Positions 7,070 through 15,346 of a stretch of 64,000 nt of DNA are shown here, piece by piece. The DNA is from JARDZU01 sp963730285 (GTDB taxonomy: Bacteria; Actinomycetota; Acidimicrobiia; Spongiisociales; ZC4RG35). The stretch is from the NCBI GenBank assembly GCA_963730285.1, contig CAVSQY010000009.1:1-64000 (forward strand). The letters are read 5' to 3'. A program made the translations under genes and the position numbers. Under the pieces are notes generated by a model. The model was not told the origin of the DNA. It did not search any database and saw only the letters and a program-made list of their open reading frames with translations. How positions within the stretch are numbered: the stretch's first letter is position 1; each line of letters begins with the position of its first letter.

Positions 7070-9912
7070 TGAGAAGGACGCTGCTGCTTCTCGTCGTGCT
7101 GGCGATGGTCGCCGCCTCTTGCACCAACTCGGGCGAGAGCGTTTCCACCACCACTTCCACGACCGTCGCCGAACAAGACCTCGTCGAGCCGCCGACCCCT
7201 CCCCAGATCATCCCCCTGCTCGCGACGACGAGCGACGCCTCTACGACGTTCGGGCAAACGATCTTCCTCAACAGCAAGGTCATGGCATCGGAGCCGATCA
7301 CCAGTCTCGAGCTCCTGGTCGATGGGGAGATGGTCGATCGTGTCGAATTCGACACCCCTATCGCCGACCCGGATTTCTCCTGGAAGTGGATCCCCGGTGC
7401 GACCGGCCTCCAGACGGCGGTGGTCAGGGCGTACGACGAAAGTGGTGAAGCGGCCGACTCCTTCCCGACGTGGTTCCGGGTCAACCCCGGCACCGACGCC
7501 GTGACAGGTGAGCAACGTCGAGGCCTGCCGGTGGCCGATGGGTCACCCGAAGTGAGTGTCGACCTGGCGAATTGCCAGGCCAACTTCGAGGTGGCGCCGG
7601 CAGGAGATCAGCTGGGTCAATACGTCGTGGCGTCGAGCTTCGGAGTGACCGGCTATCACCCGGTGGCCGTCCTACCCGCCCAAGGCGGCCCGGTGACCAT
7701 CCCGATGACGGCCTCTCCGGTTTTGGTGTCAGTGTCCTCCTACGACGAAAACCTGGCCACGCCCGGGGGTCAGTTGATGGTCCCCGGTGAGCCCGAGTGT
7801 GCGACCGGCAACTGGGAGGGCGAAGTCTCTTTCGATGGCCCGGTGCTCATCGGTGGGGAGGGCATGGACGCTGCCTACCTCTATCTCACCGAAGACGACG
7901 TGAATTGGCGCCGGGTCCCGGAAACAGGCTTCGTCACGCCTGGTCCCGGCGGGTTCGATTTCTCCGGGGCACTTCCCACGGTCCCCTCGGGTGGCCACCT
8001 CGAGGTCGAGGTGTGGGGCCGGGACAACGGTGCCCTCAAAGGCCTGGGACGGGGACGGTTCACGACCGATTCCGGTGGGCCGGCAGAGACCATGTGGGGC
8101 GGCGGAGTTCAGTTCGTCGAGCCGTACTCCTTGCTCCACATCCTCAACAAGATCCCGATCCTCGACACATCCGACTACACCGAAGAGCTCCTTCTCAACG
8201 GTGTGATCTGTCCCAGCAACATCTACAACCCCGAATGCGGTAGCAACCCGAGAACCGTGAGATGGGACTCGGGACTGACCGGGGCCTCGGCCGGGCTGGT
8301 CCAGGTGTCGTCCGCCCAACCCCCGTCCGGGGCGGCTCTGAATTTTCCCGGGCTTCTCTGGTCCGATGAGATTGCCCTGGATGGCGAGTCGGTCCGCGAT
8401 GTGGAGCTCCCGCTCCAGGCCATCGTCGACTCGGAGTGGATCGGCGCCAGTCCAGTCGGTGACACGGTGTCGGCCCAGGTCGACTCGCTGAAGTACTCCG
8501 ATCTCGAGGCGATGGCGATCGACTTGTCGCAGTTCGCCCAGCCCGCTCCGAGTGGCGACCCAGCCCGGATGAGTAAGCCGGTCACATTTGCGTCGAGCCA
8601 TGGGCCGCCAACGAGGCTCTGGGTCCGGGTGGTGCCCCTGGTGAACGACAAGCCGGTGGCAGGCATGAGCAACTCGGTCCTGTATCGAGTCGATCACGAG
8701 GCGCTCCAACTCGCCCCGGACATACAGCAAGTCTTCAACTCCTATTACGACACCAAAGTCGAATTCACCCAGCCACAGCGGGGAAATAAGCAGTTCGCTC
8801 GTTGTGTCCGCGTAGTCGAGAACCCGTTCGGGAAGGAAAACCCGGTCCCCAACGAGTTCCCATGGAATGCCACTGGGACCCAGACATGGCAGGGCGAGTT
8901 CAATGTTTTCCGTGATTGGGCCGGGGTCTGGACTCCGGCGGGGAAACAGGCGACGGGCCTGATCCCCGGTGCCACGTCGTGTGCCCGGCACCCCGACCCA
9001 CCCGATGACGATTTCTTCGATTTCGTGGGCGATGCCATCTCGTTCATCGGCAACGTGTGGGACACGTTCAAGGACATGGTCGACATGATCAAGGGAGGGA
9101 TCATCCAGGGGATCGTCGACATCACGGGGTGCAAGCCCGAATCGACCTGTGTCGCCGCCCTCACCGCTTTGGCTGACGCCGGGCTCGCCGCAGTGGGGGT
9201 GCCTCCAACGCTTCCCAGCTTCAGCGAATTCATCGAGGCAGCCAAAGGTGATATCGCCGGGGCGCTGGCGGAACAACTCATCGGGCAGTCATGTGGCGCC
9301 ATCCCTTGTCAGCAGTTCGCAGAGGAATTCATCGCGGACGCCATCAATGACATCCAGGAGCACTTCTCAGAGATGACCGTGTCAAATGTGAACAGCGGAG
9401 GCTGGGAGCTCTGGTTGAACCCGGCGATAGTCGTGGTTCCCGAGCCCGCCGGTCAGCTGTTCCCCGGCTCGCTGAAAGTCACGATCACCAGGAAGGATTA
9501 CACGCTGCCCAGCACGCCCGCTCCTGGGTCGTGTCTGGTCAGCCTGGTGACCGACGGATCTGGCTTCCTCGATTGGGCGGAGAAGGGCGGACTGCCCAAG
9601 CATGCCAACGATCCGGTCCAGGGTGTCGTCTTTGCCTCCGAGTCGAAGGTCGTCGATCTCTCCACCCTCACACCGGGCGAGTCGCTCACCGTGGGGCTGT
9701 CGGGGCTCGACTTCGACCGGTTCTCCTATCTCAAAGGGACCGAGCCGTATCAGGCCGGATTCGCATCGGAGGAGAAGCTCAAGTCTCTCGCTCTCTTCTA
9801 CGACATCGACACGACTCTGACCATGACCGCCAACGTATGTGGCAAGCCATATCAGGAATCGGCGAAGCTGAAGGCGGTCAACACCACCCCGGCCGACATC
9901 CCGACCAACTGA
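7069..9912 (+). CDS. Large lipoprotein with N-terminal Ig-like domain
   Basis: A 947-residue predicted lipoprotein: signal peptide LLLLVVLAMVAASC ending in a lipobox Cys at about residue 18, a Ser/Thr-rich stretch, then an Ig-like domain (FLNSKVMASEPITSLELLVDG). The rest is mostly strand-rich with no family I recognise; a helical segment with several Cys lies around residues 650-760 (FIGNVWDTFKDMVDMIKGG). ATG 7069 is preferred over the in-frame 7027 because it starts the signal peptide and overlaps the upstream stop. With the preceding gene it forms a two-gene exported unit, possibly a surface complex (inference). Confidence 0.75.
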   Translation: MRRTLLLLVVLAMVAASCTNSGESVSTTTSTTVAEQDLVEPPTPPQIIPLLATTSDASTTFGQTIFLNSKVMASEPITSLELLVDGEMVDRVEFDTPIADPDFSWKWIPGATGLQTAVVRAYDESGEAADSFPTWFRVNPGTDAVTGEQRRGLPVADGSPEVSVDLANCQANFEVAPAGDQLGQYVVASSFGVTGYHPVAVLPAQGGPVTIPMTASPVLVSVSSYDENLATPGGQLMVPGEPECATGNWEGEVSFDGPVLIGGEGMDAAYLYLTEDDVNWRRVPETGFVTPGPGGFDFSGALPTVPSGGHLEVEVWGRDNGALKGLGRGRFTTDSGGPAETMWGGGVQFVEPYSLLHILNKIPILDTSDYTEELLLNGVICPSNIYNPECGSNPRTVRWDSGLTGASAGLVQVSSAQPPSGAALNFPGLLWSDEIALDGESVRDVELPLQAIVDSEWIGASPVGDTVSAQVDSLKYSDLEAMAIDLSQFAQPAPSGDPARMSKPVTFASSHGPPTRLWVRVVPLVNDKPVAGMSNSVLYRVDHEALQLAPDIQQVFNSYYDTKVEFTQPQRGNKQFARCVRVVENPFGKENPVPNEFPWNATGTQTWQGEFNVFRDWAGVWTPAGKQATGLIPGATSCARHPDPPDDDFFDFVGDAISFIGNVWDTFKDMVDMIKGGIIQGIVDITGCKPESTCVAALTALADAGLAAVGVPPTLPSFSEFIEAAKGDIAGALAEQLIGQSCGAIPCQQFAEEFIADAINDIQEHFSEMTVSNVNSGGWELWLNPAIVVVPEPAGQLFPGSLKVTITRKDYTLPSTPAPGSCLVSLVTDGSGFLDWAEKGGLPKHANDPVQGVVFASESKVVDLSTLTPGESLTVGLSGLDFDRFSYLKGTEPYQAGFASEEKLKSLALFYDIDTTLTMTANVCGKPYQESAKLKAVNTTPADIPTN

Positions 9913-9978
9913 GCCTGAGCCAGCGCCACATAGAGGTGCAGGCCTGCGCCACTCATCGCCCAAGGTGTCAGAAAAACT

Positions 9979-9995
9979 GGGAGAGGCGCTCTCCC
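9979..9995. promoter_or_regulatory. Perfect hairpin upstream of the MalT/SARP-type regulator gene
   Basis: GGGAGAG (9979-9985), loop GCG, CTCTCCC (9989-9995). It ends about 10 bases before a TAGGAT -10 box at 10006-10011, that is, in the -35 region of the next gene. There is no T-run, so an operator is more likely than a terminator. Confidence 0.4.
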
Positions 9996-10005
9996 GGGCT
10001 GGCAC

Positions 10006-10011
10006 TAGGAT
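10006..10011 (+). promoter_or_regulatory. Probable -10 box of the MalT/SARP-type regulator gene
   Basis: TAGGAT, 26 bases before the ATG at 10038. This gene has a short leader with an AGGAG at 10031-10035, unlike the leaderless genes nearby. Confidence 0.45.
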
Positions 10012-10037
10012 TTTCCAGGTGGACGGGCCGAGGAGTT

Positions 10038-13000
10038 ATGACTGACAATCGGCCCGAATCCAAAGCATTCCTGCGTCGAGCTCGGCTCGAGAAGCGGCTC
10101 GATCCCGATTCGCTGCGACGACTCACCGTCCTGACGGCTGGCCCGGGCTTCGGAAAGACCACTCTGCTCGCGACGTGTTTCGACACGCGACCAGCTGTCT
10201 GGCACACGGTCACACCGGCAGACCGATCGCTCTCGGTGCTGGCGTGGAACGTGGTCAGGAAGCTGAGGCTCATCGTGCCCGGCATCTCGCCTGAGCTGGT
10301 GGCAGCCGTCGAAGGCGCCCGGGGCCCCGACATGAGCGCTGACTCTGGGCGTCCCGTTGCGATTGCCGCCGCCCTTGCCGAGGACCTCGATGCCCTGTTG
10401 CAACGCGATGTGACCCTCGTCCTCGACGACGTCCACGAGCTCCAGGGCGAAACGGACAGCGAGGCGTTCCTGGCGGCTATATGCCGCTATGTCCCTCGGC
10501 GATTCCGCATCGTGACTGCTTCTCGATCACCACTGCCCTTTCCCATCTCGCGTCTGGCCATCGCAGGCGAGGTCGAGGAGTTGTCTGCCGGCGATCTCGC
10601 ATTCACCCGCGACGAGGTCGTCGAATTGCTCGGGATGACACGACAACCGATCGAGCCGGCTGACGAGATCATGGGACTGACCGGCGGTTGGCCCGCTGCT
10701 GTGGTGTTGGCCATCCAATCAGGTGCATCGGAGACACCCTCCCTACACGCTGCCCTCGCCGAGAAGACCGCCCTGTTCGACTATCTCGCCGAGGAGGCCC
10801 TGGCCAACGAGACCGCCGATGACATCGGTCTGCTCCGCGACATCGCCCTCCTGCCGTGGGTCACGCCGGTTCTCCTCGATCGGCTCGATTTCGATCAGAT
10901 AGAGGATTCGCTGCTTGCTCCGGGTGCGCCATGGATGACCCGGGCCCCGGACGTGCCCGAGGCGATGGCAGTGTCGCCGCTGGTGAGCGAGTTCCTGCAG
11001 GACCGGTATCCGGCCGATGAGGAACACCGATCCAGCCTTCTAGCTCGTGCTGCGCATTGGTATCTCGAAGACGGGTCGTATGCCGAGGCACTCGAGTGCC
11101 TCCGGAGATCTGGCCGCAGTGAGGAGATCGTCCAGGCCCTGACCGAACGCGGCGACTCGATGATCGCGGCCGGCATGACGCGCCAGATCGTCGACGCAAT
11201 CGAGGCTATCCCGGAGGGGGAAGTGACTCCAGAGCTTCTCCTGATGGATGCCGAGGTGCGCCAGCTACTCGGGGATTGGGAGGGAGCGATGGAGCGCTAT
11301 CGGATCCTGGTCCCCGACGAGGGCGAGATCTCAGCCAGACTCGCCTGGAGGCTCGGATTCCTCGACCACATGCGGGGAAACGTGGCCGCGGCCCTTGCAA
11401 CCTATGAACGCGGCAAGCTCGACGGTGAGGACAATCCCTCTGAGGCCGCCCTCCTCGGCTGGCATGCAAGTGCCTATTGGCTGCGTGGTGAACGCGACCT
11501 GGCGAAGCACCTGGCCGACGAAGCGCTGCAGCGTGCCCGAGCGTCCGGGGATCCCAGGGCAATGGCGACCGCTCACACGGTGCTGGCGATGGTGGCCGCG
11601 CTCGACGGCGACCGGGCCCTGAACGACGTGCATTACATCAAGGCCTTGGAGCATGCCGAGAGGGGCCATGACGTCGTGCAGACCATCCGCATCCGTTCCA
11701 ACCGGGGTTCCCACTTCCTCGAGGAGGGTGAGTTCGACTCCGCCCTGGCTGAACTGGATATCGCACTCCGACTCGCAGACATGACCGGGTTCGAACTGTG
11801 GCGGGCAATGGCGCTGGGCAACCGAGGCCAGGTCTACCTGTACCGGGGGCGGCTCGAGGAGGCACTTGCCGATCTCGTCGAAGCACGTTCGACGTTCCGG
11901 AGGATCGGTTCGCTTCTCGAGGCCTATCCCCTCGCGACCATTGCCGAGGTGTATGCGGTCAGGGGAGACACCGCCCAGGCCCGCGCCCTATACACCGAAG
12001 CGATAGGCCTCGCCGAGGATCAAGCCGATCTCCAAGCTCTTATCCCTGCACAAGCGGGCCTCTCCCGACTCCTGGCTGCCAGTGAGCCCGAAGCGGCGAT
12101 CGATATCGCCACCCGCGCCACCAAGGCCGACTTCGTCATTGGGCGGGCACAGGCGCTGGTTGCGGCCGGTTGGGCCCACTTCCACGGCGGCAACGAGTCC
12201 CGGGCGCACCAGCTGGCTGAAGAGTCGGCGGAGGTGGCCAGATCGCGTCACGACATGGCCGGGCTGGCGGAGGCTCTGGAGCTCCAGGCTGCCTCGGGGG
12301 GCCAGGAGCAAGCATTGGGGCTGCTCAACGGGGCTCGTGCCATCTGGGACGATCTCGGGGTTCCGATAGCGGTCGGTCGCGTTGACCTGGCGATTGCCGA
12401 ATTGATCGGTGGCAAGGAAGGGGCCCCGCAGGCTTTGGCCGCCGCCGAGGACCTGCAACGGTACGGTGCCAAGGGGCTCGCTCTGAGGGCCCGTGCAGCC
12501 GCTGAGGCGATGGCCAGCAAGGTGACAGCTGAGCTGGCAATAAAGACCCTCGGCGGATTCGATGTCATGGTCGATGGCCACCCGGTCGATCCGTCGGCGT
12601 GGCAGTCACGTGTGGCGCGAGAGATCATCTGGATGTTGATCGCCGGTCGATCGCGACCGATCAACCGGGAGATCCTCTTGGATCGAATCTGGCCCGAGGA
12701 CGACCCGGAGAAGGCCTCCAACCGGCTTTCGGTGGCCCTGACCACGATCAGGAAGGTGTTCGACCCGGCCAAGACGCACGATGCCAACCATTTCCTCAAG
12801 ACAGACCGAGACTCTGTGGCGCTGGCCGCCGACCGGATCGACATCGATGTCGAGGCCTTCCTCATTGAGGCTGCCCGAGGAAGGGCGCTGCTACGTCAGG
12901 GAAAGCGCAGTGAGGCCCTGACCATCCTGAAGGGTGCCGAGGAGCGCTATGTGGGCGAGTTCCTCGAAGAGCACCCCTACGCCGATTGGGCGGTGGCCCT

Positions 13001-13283
13001 GCGGGAGGAGGCGAGATCGGAATACATGACGGTGGCTTCGGACCTGGCACAAGCCGCCGAGGAGGACGGTGACCACGACCTCGCCGCACGCCGATATCTG
13101 CGAATGCTGGAACGAGACGTCTACAACGAGCCGGCCCACATCTCGCTGGTCCGGGTCATGGAGCTCTCCGGGCGCCGTGGGACGGCGCGCCGCTTGTACG
13201 GGAACTACGTGGCGCGGATGGCCGAGCTCGACGTCGAGCCGGAGCCCTTTCCGGTATTTCCCGCCCCTGACGTCCACTCGTAG
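10038..13283 (+). CDS. MalT-like STAND ATPase regulator with C-terminal SARP (BTAD) domain
   Basis: A 1081-residue regulator. Residues 30-45 hold a Walker A motif (AGPGFGKTT), followed by Walker B (LVLDDVHEL) as in LuxR/MalT-family signal-transduction ATPases. Residues about 340-830 are tetratricopeptide-type helices. The C-terminal 240 residues carry an OmpR-type winged helix (LAIKTLGGFDVMVDG, NREILLDRIWPEDDP) and a bacterial transcriptional activation domain. This places DNA binding at the C-terminus, the reverse of classical SARPs. ATG 10038 has AGGAG two bases too close; the upstream open frame to 9531 is rejected. The inducer is unknown. Confidence 0.85.
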   Translation: MTDNRPESKAFLRRARLEKRLDPDSLRRLTVLTAGPGFGKTTLLATCFDTRPAVWHTVTPADRSLSVLAWNVVRKLRLIVPGISPELVAAVEGARGPDMSADSGRPVAIAAALAEDLDALLQRDVTLVLDDVHELQGETDSEAFLAAICRYVPRRFRIVTASRSPLPFPISRLAIAGEVEELSAGDLAFTRDEVVELLGMTRQPIEPADEIMGLTGGWPAAVVLAIQSGASETPSLHAALAEKTALFDYLAEEALANETADDIGLLRDIALLPWVTPVLLDRLDFDQIEDSLLAPGAPWMTRAPDVPEAMAVSPLVSEFLQDRYPADEEHRSSLLARAAHWYLEDGSYAEALECLRRSGRSEEIVQALTERGDSMIAAGMTRQIVDAIEAIPEGEVTPELLLMDAEVRQLLGDWEGAMERYRILVPDEGEISARLAWRLGFLDHMRGNVAAALATYERGKLDGEDNPSEAALLGWHASAYWLRGERDLAKHLADEALQRARASGDPRAMATAHTVLAMVAALDGDRALNDVHYIKALEHAERGHDVVQTIRIRSNRGSHFLEEGEFDSALAELDIALRLADMTGFELWRAMALGNRGQVYLYRGRLEEALADLVEARSTFRRIGSLLEAYPLATIAEVYAVRGDTAQARALYTEAIGLAEDQADLQALIPAQAGLSRLLAASEPEAAIDIATRATKADFVIGRAQALVAAGWAHFHGGNESRAHQLAEESAEVARSRHDMAGLAEALELQAASGGQEQALGLLNGARAIWDDLGVPIAVGRVDLAIAELIGGKEGAPQALAAAEDLQRYGAKGLALRARAAAEAMASKVTAELAIKTLGGFDVMVDGHPVDPSAWQSRVAREIIWMLIAGRSRPINREILLDRIWPEDDPEKASNRLSVALTTIRKVFDPAKTHDANHFLKTDRDSVALAADRIDIDVEAFLIEAARGRALLRQGKRSEALTILKGAEERYVGEFLEEHPYADWAVALREEARSEYMTVASDLAQAAEEDGDHDLAARRYLRMLERDVYNEPAHISLVRVMELSGRRGTARRLYGNYVARMAELDVEPEPFPVFPAPDVHS

Positions 13284-13399
13284 AGCATGTCAAGCAGCTC
13301 TTCGTCCGATTGAAATGTGCTCGGCTCGCCTCCGGGGGTCTCGACCGTCCCGCGGAGCCCTCCGGCCGTGGCCTGCAGTCGCAAAATGAAAGTGTTCAC
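13205..13399 (-). CDS. Small conserved-type protein, 64 residues
   Basis: Starts at a GTG that overlaps the stop of the upstream beta-propeller lipoprotein gene (GTGA), a typical co-translated arrangement. The first 45 residues (MNTFILRLQATAGGLRGTV, then FQSDEELLDMLYEW) resemble small actinobacterial proteins of the pattern STFxLRLWR..LRGxVE..xxxxFxxxDELLxFL. The C-terminal tail is low complexity and its coding region overlaps the convergent regulator gene by 79 bases. Function unknown. Confidence 0.6.
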   Translation of the reverse strand: MNTFILRLQATAGGLRGTVETPGGEPSTFQSDEELLDMLYEWTSGAGNTGKGSGSTSSSAIRAT

Positions 13400-14565
13400 G
13401 GGCCCATCACATCGGCGGCGAGCGAGACATCGGCACCGAACAAGGAAGTGCCACCTGTCATCCAGATCACACCGTCTCCCATGGCGAGCCCGTTGCCGCT
13501 CACATACCCGGCGCGCAGCCGGTACTGCAACCCGGTGGCACGATCAACCCTGATCATGTCGTTGGATGTCAGTTCGAGATACCAGATCGCGTCGTCCCCC
13601 ACCACGAAGCTCGATCCCTGTTCGGGATCGCCGAGAAGGTCGAAGACCTCTTCCGCCGATCCCGAGGCGGCGTCGATGCGATAGACGGCGCCGATCCCCG
13701 TCACGAACTCACCCTCGGGGTTGGCGAGGTTCGAGAGCACCCAAATGCTGTCTTCGGCGGTGACCAGAGACGCCGGCCCCGGGGCGACTATCGAGGTGCT
13801 CCCACCGCTCTCCGTTGCCTCATAGCCGAGATCTTGAAAGGCCTCGATGATGGTGAGCGTGGACGGGTCGATCCTCAGAACGCGGCCACCGTGCTCGTCG
13901 ACGGACCAAACCTCCCCATCGGCAACCACGACCCGAGCGGTCCCCGAGGTGGACAGATTGTCGTAGTCGGTGACGGTTCCGATCACCTCGCCGGTCGCCT
14001 TGTCGAAGCCCGTGACCTCGCCGGTGCCGTTCGTCGTCACCCACACCCCAGTGTCGTCGACGGCCAGGTGTGAGCCGCTGCCTCGAGACGGGAGCAAACC
14101 CTGGTTGCTCAGCGATCCGGTCCCAGGATCGAGCCGAGCCGGGCCGTCGAGTGTCAGCACCCAGACCTCATCACCCCAGACTGCAACGTCGATGGCCATC
14201 GGATCGAGAGCGTGGGTCGCCTCGACCGAGCGCCCGGCAAGATCGATCACCAACACAGCACCCGCGTCGGTGGTCACATAGGCGGTGCTTCCCGAGATGG
14301 CGATCTCTTCGAGCTCGTCACCGCCGGCGGCTATCTCGTCGAGCACGAAGTCGGTCTCGCAGATCTCGTCCGCAGCACACTCGGGATTACTCCCGGAGGA
14401 CGAGATGGAGGTGTCCGGACCGTCGCCGCCGGCGGTGGATCCGTCGCCAAGAGATGTGGTGGTAGCGCCGGGGCCGACAGCCGTCCCGTCACCTGGCTCG
14501 CCGGAACTCCCTCCGCACGAGACGAGCGCCAACCCGAGCACGACGATGAGAACTACGACACGCAT
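13396..14565 (-). CDS. Lipoprotein with beta-propeller-like repeats
   Basis: A 389-residue lipoprotein: signal peptide VVLIVVLGLALVSC with the lipidated Cys at about residue 17, a Gly/Ser/Thr-rich linker to about residue 65, then repeated strand units such as ISGSTAYVTTDAGAVLVIDL, GDEVWVLTL, DTGVWVTTN, DGEVWSVDE and AEDSIWVLSN. These W-V repeats are typical of Vgb/NHL-like six- or seven-blade propellers on actinobacterial cell surfaces. No catalytic residues can be assigned. It is divergent from the methyltransferase gene at 14699. Confidence 0.75.
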   Translation of the reverse strand: MRVVVLIVVLGLALVSCGGSSGEPGDGTAVGPGATTTSLGDGSTAGGDGPDTSISSSGSNPECAADEICETDFVLDEIAAGGDELEEIAISGSTAYVTTDAGAVLVIDLAGRSVEATHALDPMAIDVAVWGDEVWVLTLDGPARLDPGTGSLSNQGLLPSRGSGSHLAVDDTGVWVTTNGTGEVTGFDKATGEVIGTVTDYDNLSTSGTARVVVADGEVWSVDEHGGRVLRIDPSTLTIIEAFQDLGYEATESGGSTSIVAPGPASLVTAEDSIWVLSNLANPEGEFVTGIGAVYRIDAASGSAEEVFDLLGDPEQGSSFVVGDDAIWYLELTSNDMIRVDRATGLQYRLRAGYVSGNGLAMGDGVIWMTGGTSLFGADVSLAADVMGP

Positions 14566-14604
14566 ACCGACCCCAATCCACGTTTTCCGCCAAGTTATGG
14601 ATCA

Positions 14605-14614
14605 GCCTTAAGGC
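14605..14614. promoter_or_regulatory. GCCTTAAGGC palindrome in a divergent intergenic region
   Basis: Perfect 10-base palindrome between the divergent lipoprotein (start 14565) and methyltransferase (start 14699) genes. It shares the CCTTAAGG core with 6138-6145. Candidate binding site of an unidentified regulator. Confidence 0.3.
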
Positions 14615-14683
14615 GCCGTGAAGGTGACCACACGACCTCATCAACAACGGGTCCTCGTCGGATCCGGACGAGATGGGCGGCTC

Positions 14684-14689
14684 TAGCCT
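14684..14689 (+). promoter_or_regulatory. -10 box for leaderless methyltransferase mRNA
   Basis: TAGCCT, 9 bases before the GTG start at 14699; no ribosome-binding site lies between. Confidence 0.45.
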
Positions 14690-14698
14690 CCAGACATC

Positions 14699-15271
14699 GT
14701 GACAAGCCCCGAAATCGAGCAGTGGCACCCTCTGAAGGTGTGGCTCTACTCGTTGCTCCACCGCAACCCGAAGAGCAACACTGAGATCGTCAGGTACGCC
14801 GGGTTGGATAAGACCGATCATTTCCTGGACGTCGGGTGTGGGCCGGGTGCCGCCCTGGAGTATGCCGCCAGGACCGGAGCGGAGGTGGCCGGGGTCGATC
14901 CCAGTGCCGCCATGGTGGCCCGGGCGGCGAAGCGGGTGCCCGGTGCAGAGGTGAGAGTTGGCTCGGCCGAGGAGATCCCATTTGCCGATGACACGTTCAC
15001 CGTTGCGATCAACGTCTCGTCGTTTCATCACTGGGCGGATCGAGACGCCGGGTTGCGCGAGATCCGGAGGGTGTTGGCGCCGATGGGGCGCCTTCACATC
15101 GTCGAGGGAAAGCTGGAAGAAGGTGTCCACGGACACGGGCTCGACCCCCAGGACGCAGAGGCTCTGATAGCCAGACTGGGTGAGCTCGGCTACGTCGACA
15201 TGAGATCGGACACCCTCGAGACCGGACGGCGTCATGAGTACGTCGTCGTCTCCGCAACCAATCCCAATTGA
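14699..15271 (+). CDS. Class I SAM-dependent methyltransferase
   Basis: A 190-residue methyltransferase with the SAM-binding glycine loop FLDVGCGPGAAL (motif I, around residues 42-53), the acidic end of strand 2 (EVAGVDPS), motif for strand 4 (FTVAINVSSFHHW) and the later strand IRRVLAPMGRLHIVEG. It belongs to the Methyltransf_11/25 type; the substrate cannot be predicted. GTG 14699 is the start. A zinc-ribbon membrane protein gene follows after 75 bases on the same strand. Confidence 0.85.
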   Translation: MTSPEIEQWHPLKVWLYSLLHRNPKSNTEIVRYAGLDKTDHFLDVGCGPGAALEYAARTGAEVAGVDPSAAMVARAAKRVPGAEVRVGSAEEIPFADDTFTVAINVSSFHHWADRDAGLREIRRVLAPMGRLHIVEGKLEEGVHGHGLDPQDAEALIARLGELGYVDMRSDTLETGRRHEYVVVSATNPN

Positions 15272-15334
15272 GGATTCGGGAGGCCCCGAGACCACCCGTC
15301 GTCAGACGTCCGACGACGCCGAGGGTCGTGTGGA

Positions 15335-15340
15335 TAGGAT
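15335..15340 (+). promoter_or_regulatory. -10 box for leaderless zinc-ribbon protein mRNA
   Basis: TAGGAT, 6 bases before the GTG at 15347, so transcription would begin at or next to the start codon. Confidence 0.55.
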
Positions 15341-15346
15341 CGCCTC

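Noticed and set aside
7729..9276. 515-codon open frame on the minus strand
   Set aside because: It is antisense to the large lipoprotein gene, has no family match, and follows the GC-driven mirror-frame pattern.
9531..10037. N-terminal extension of the MalT/SARP regulator
   Set aside because: It lies inside the lipoprotein gene, has no homology, and a -10 box and AGGAG precede ATG 10038.
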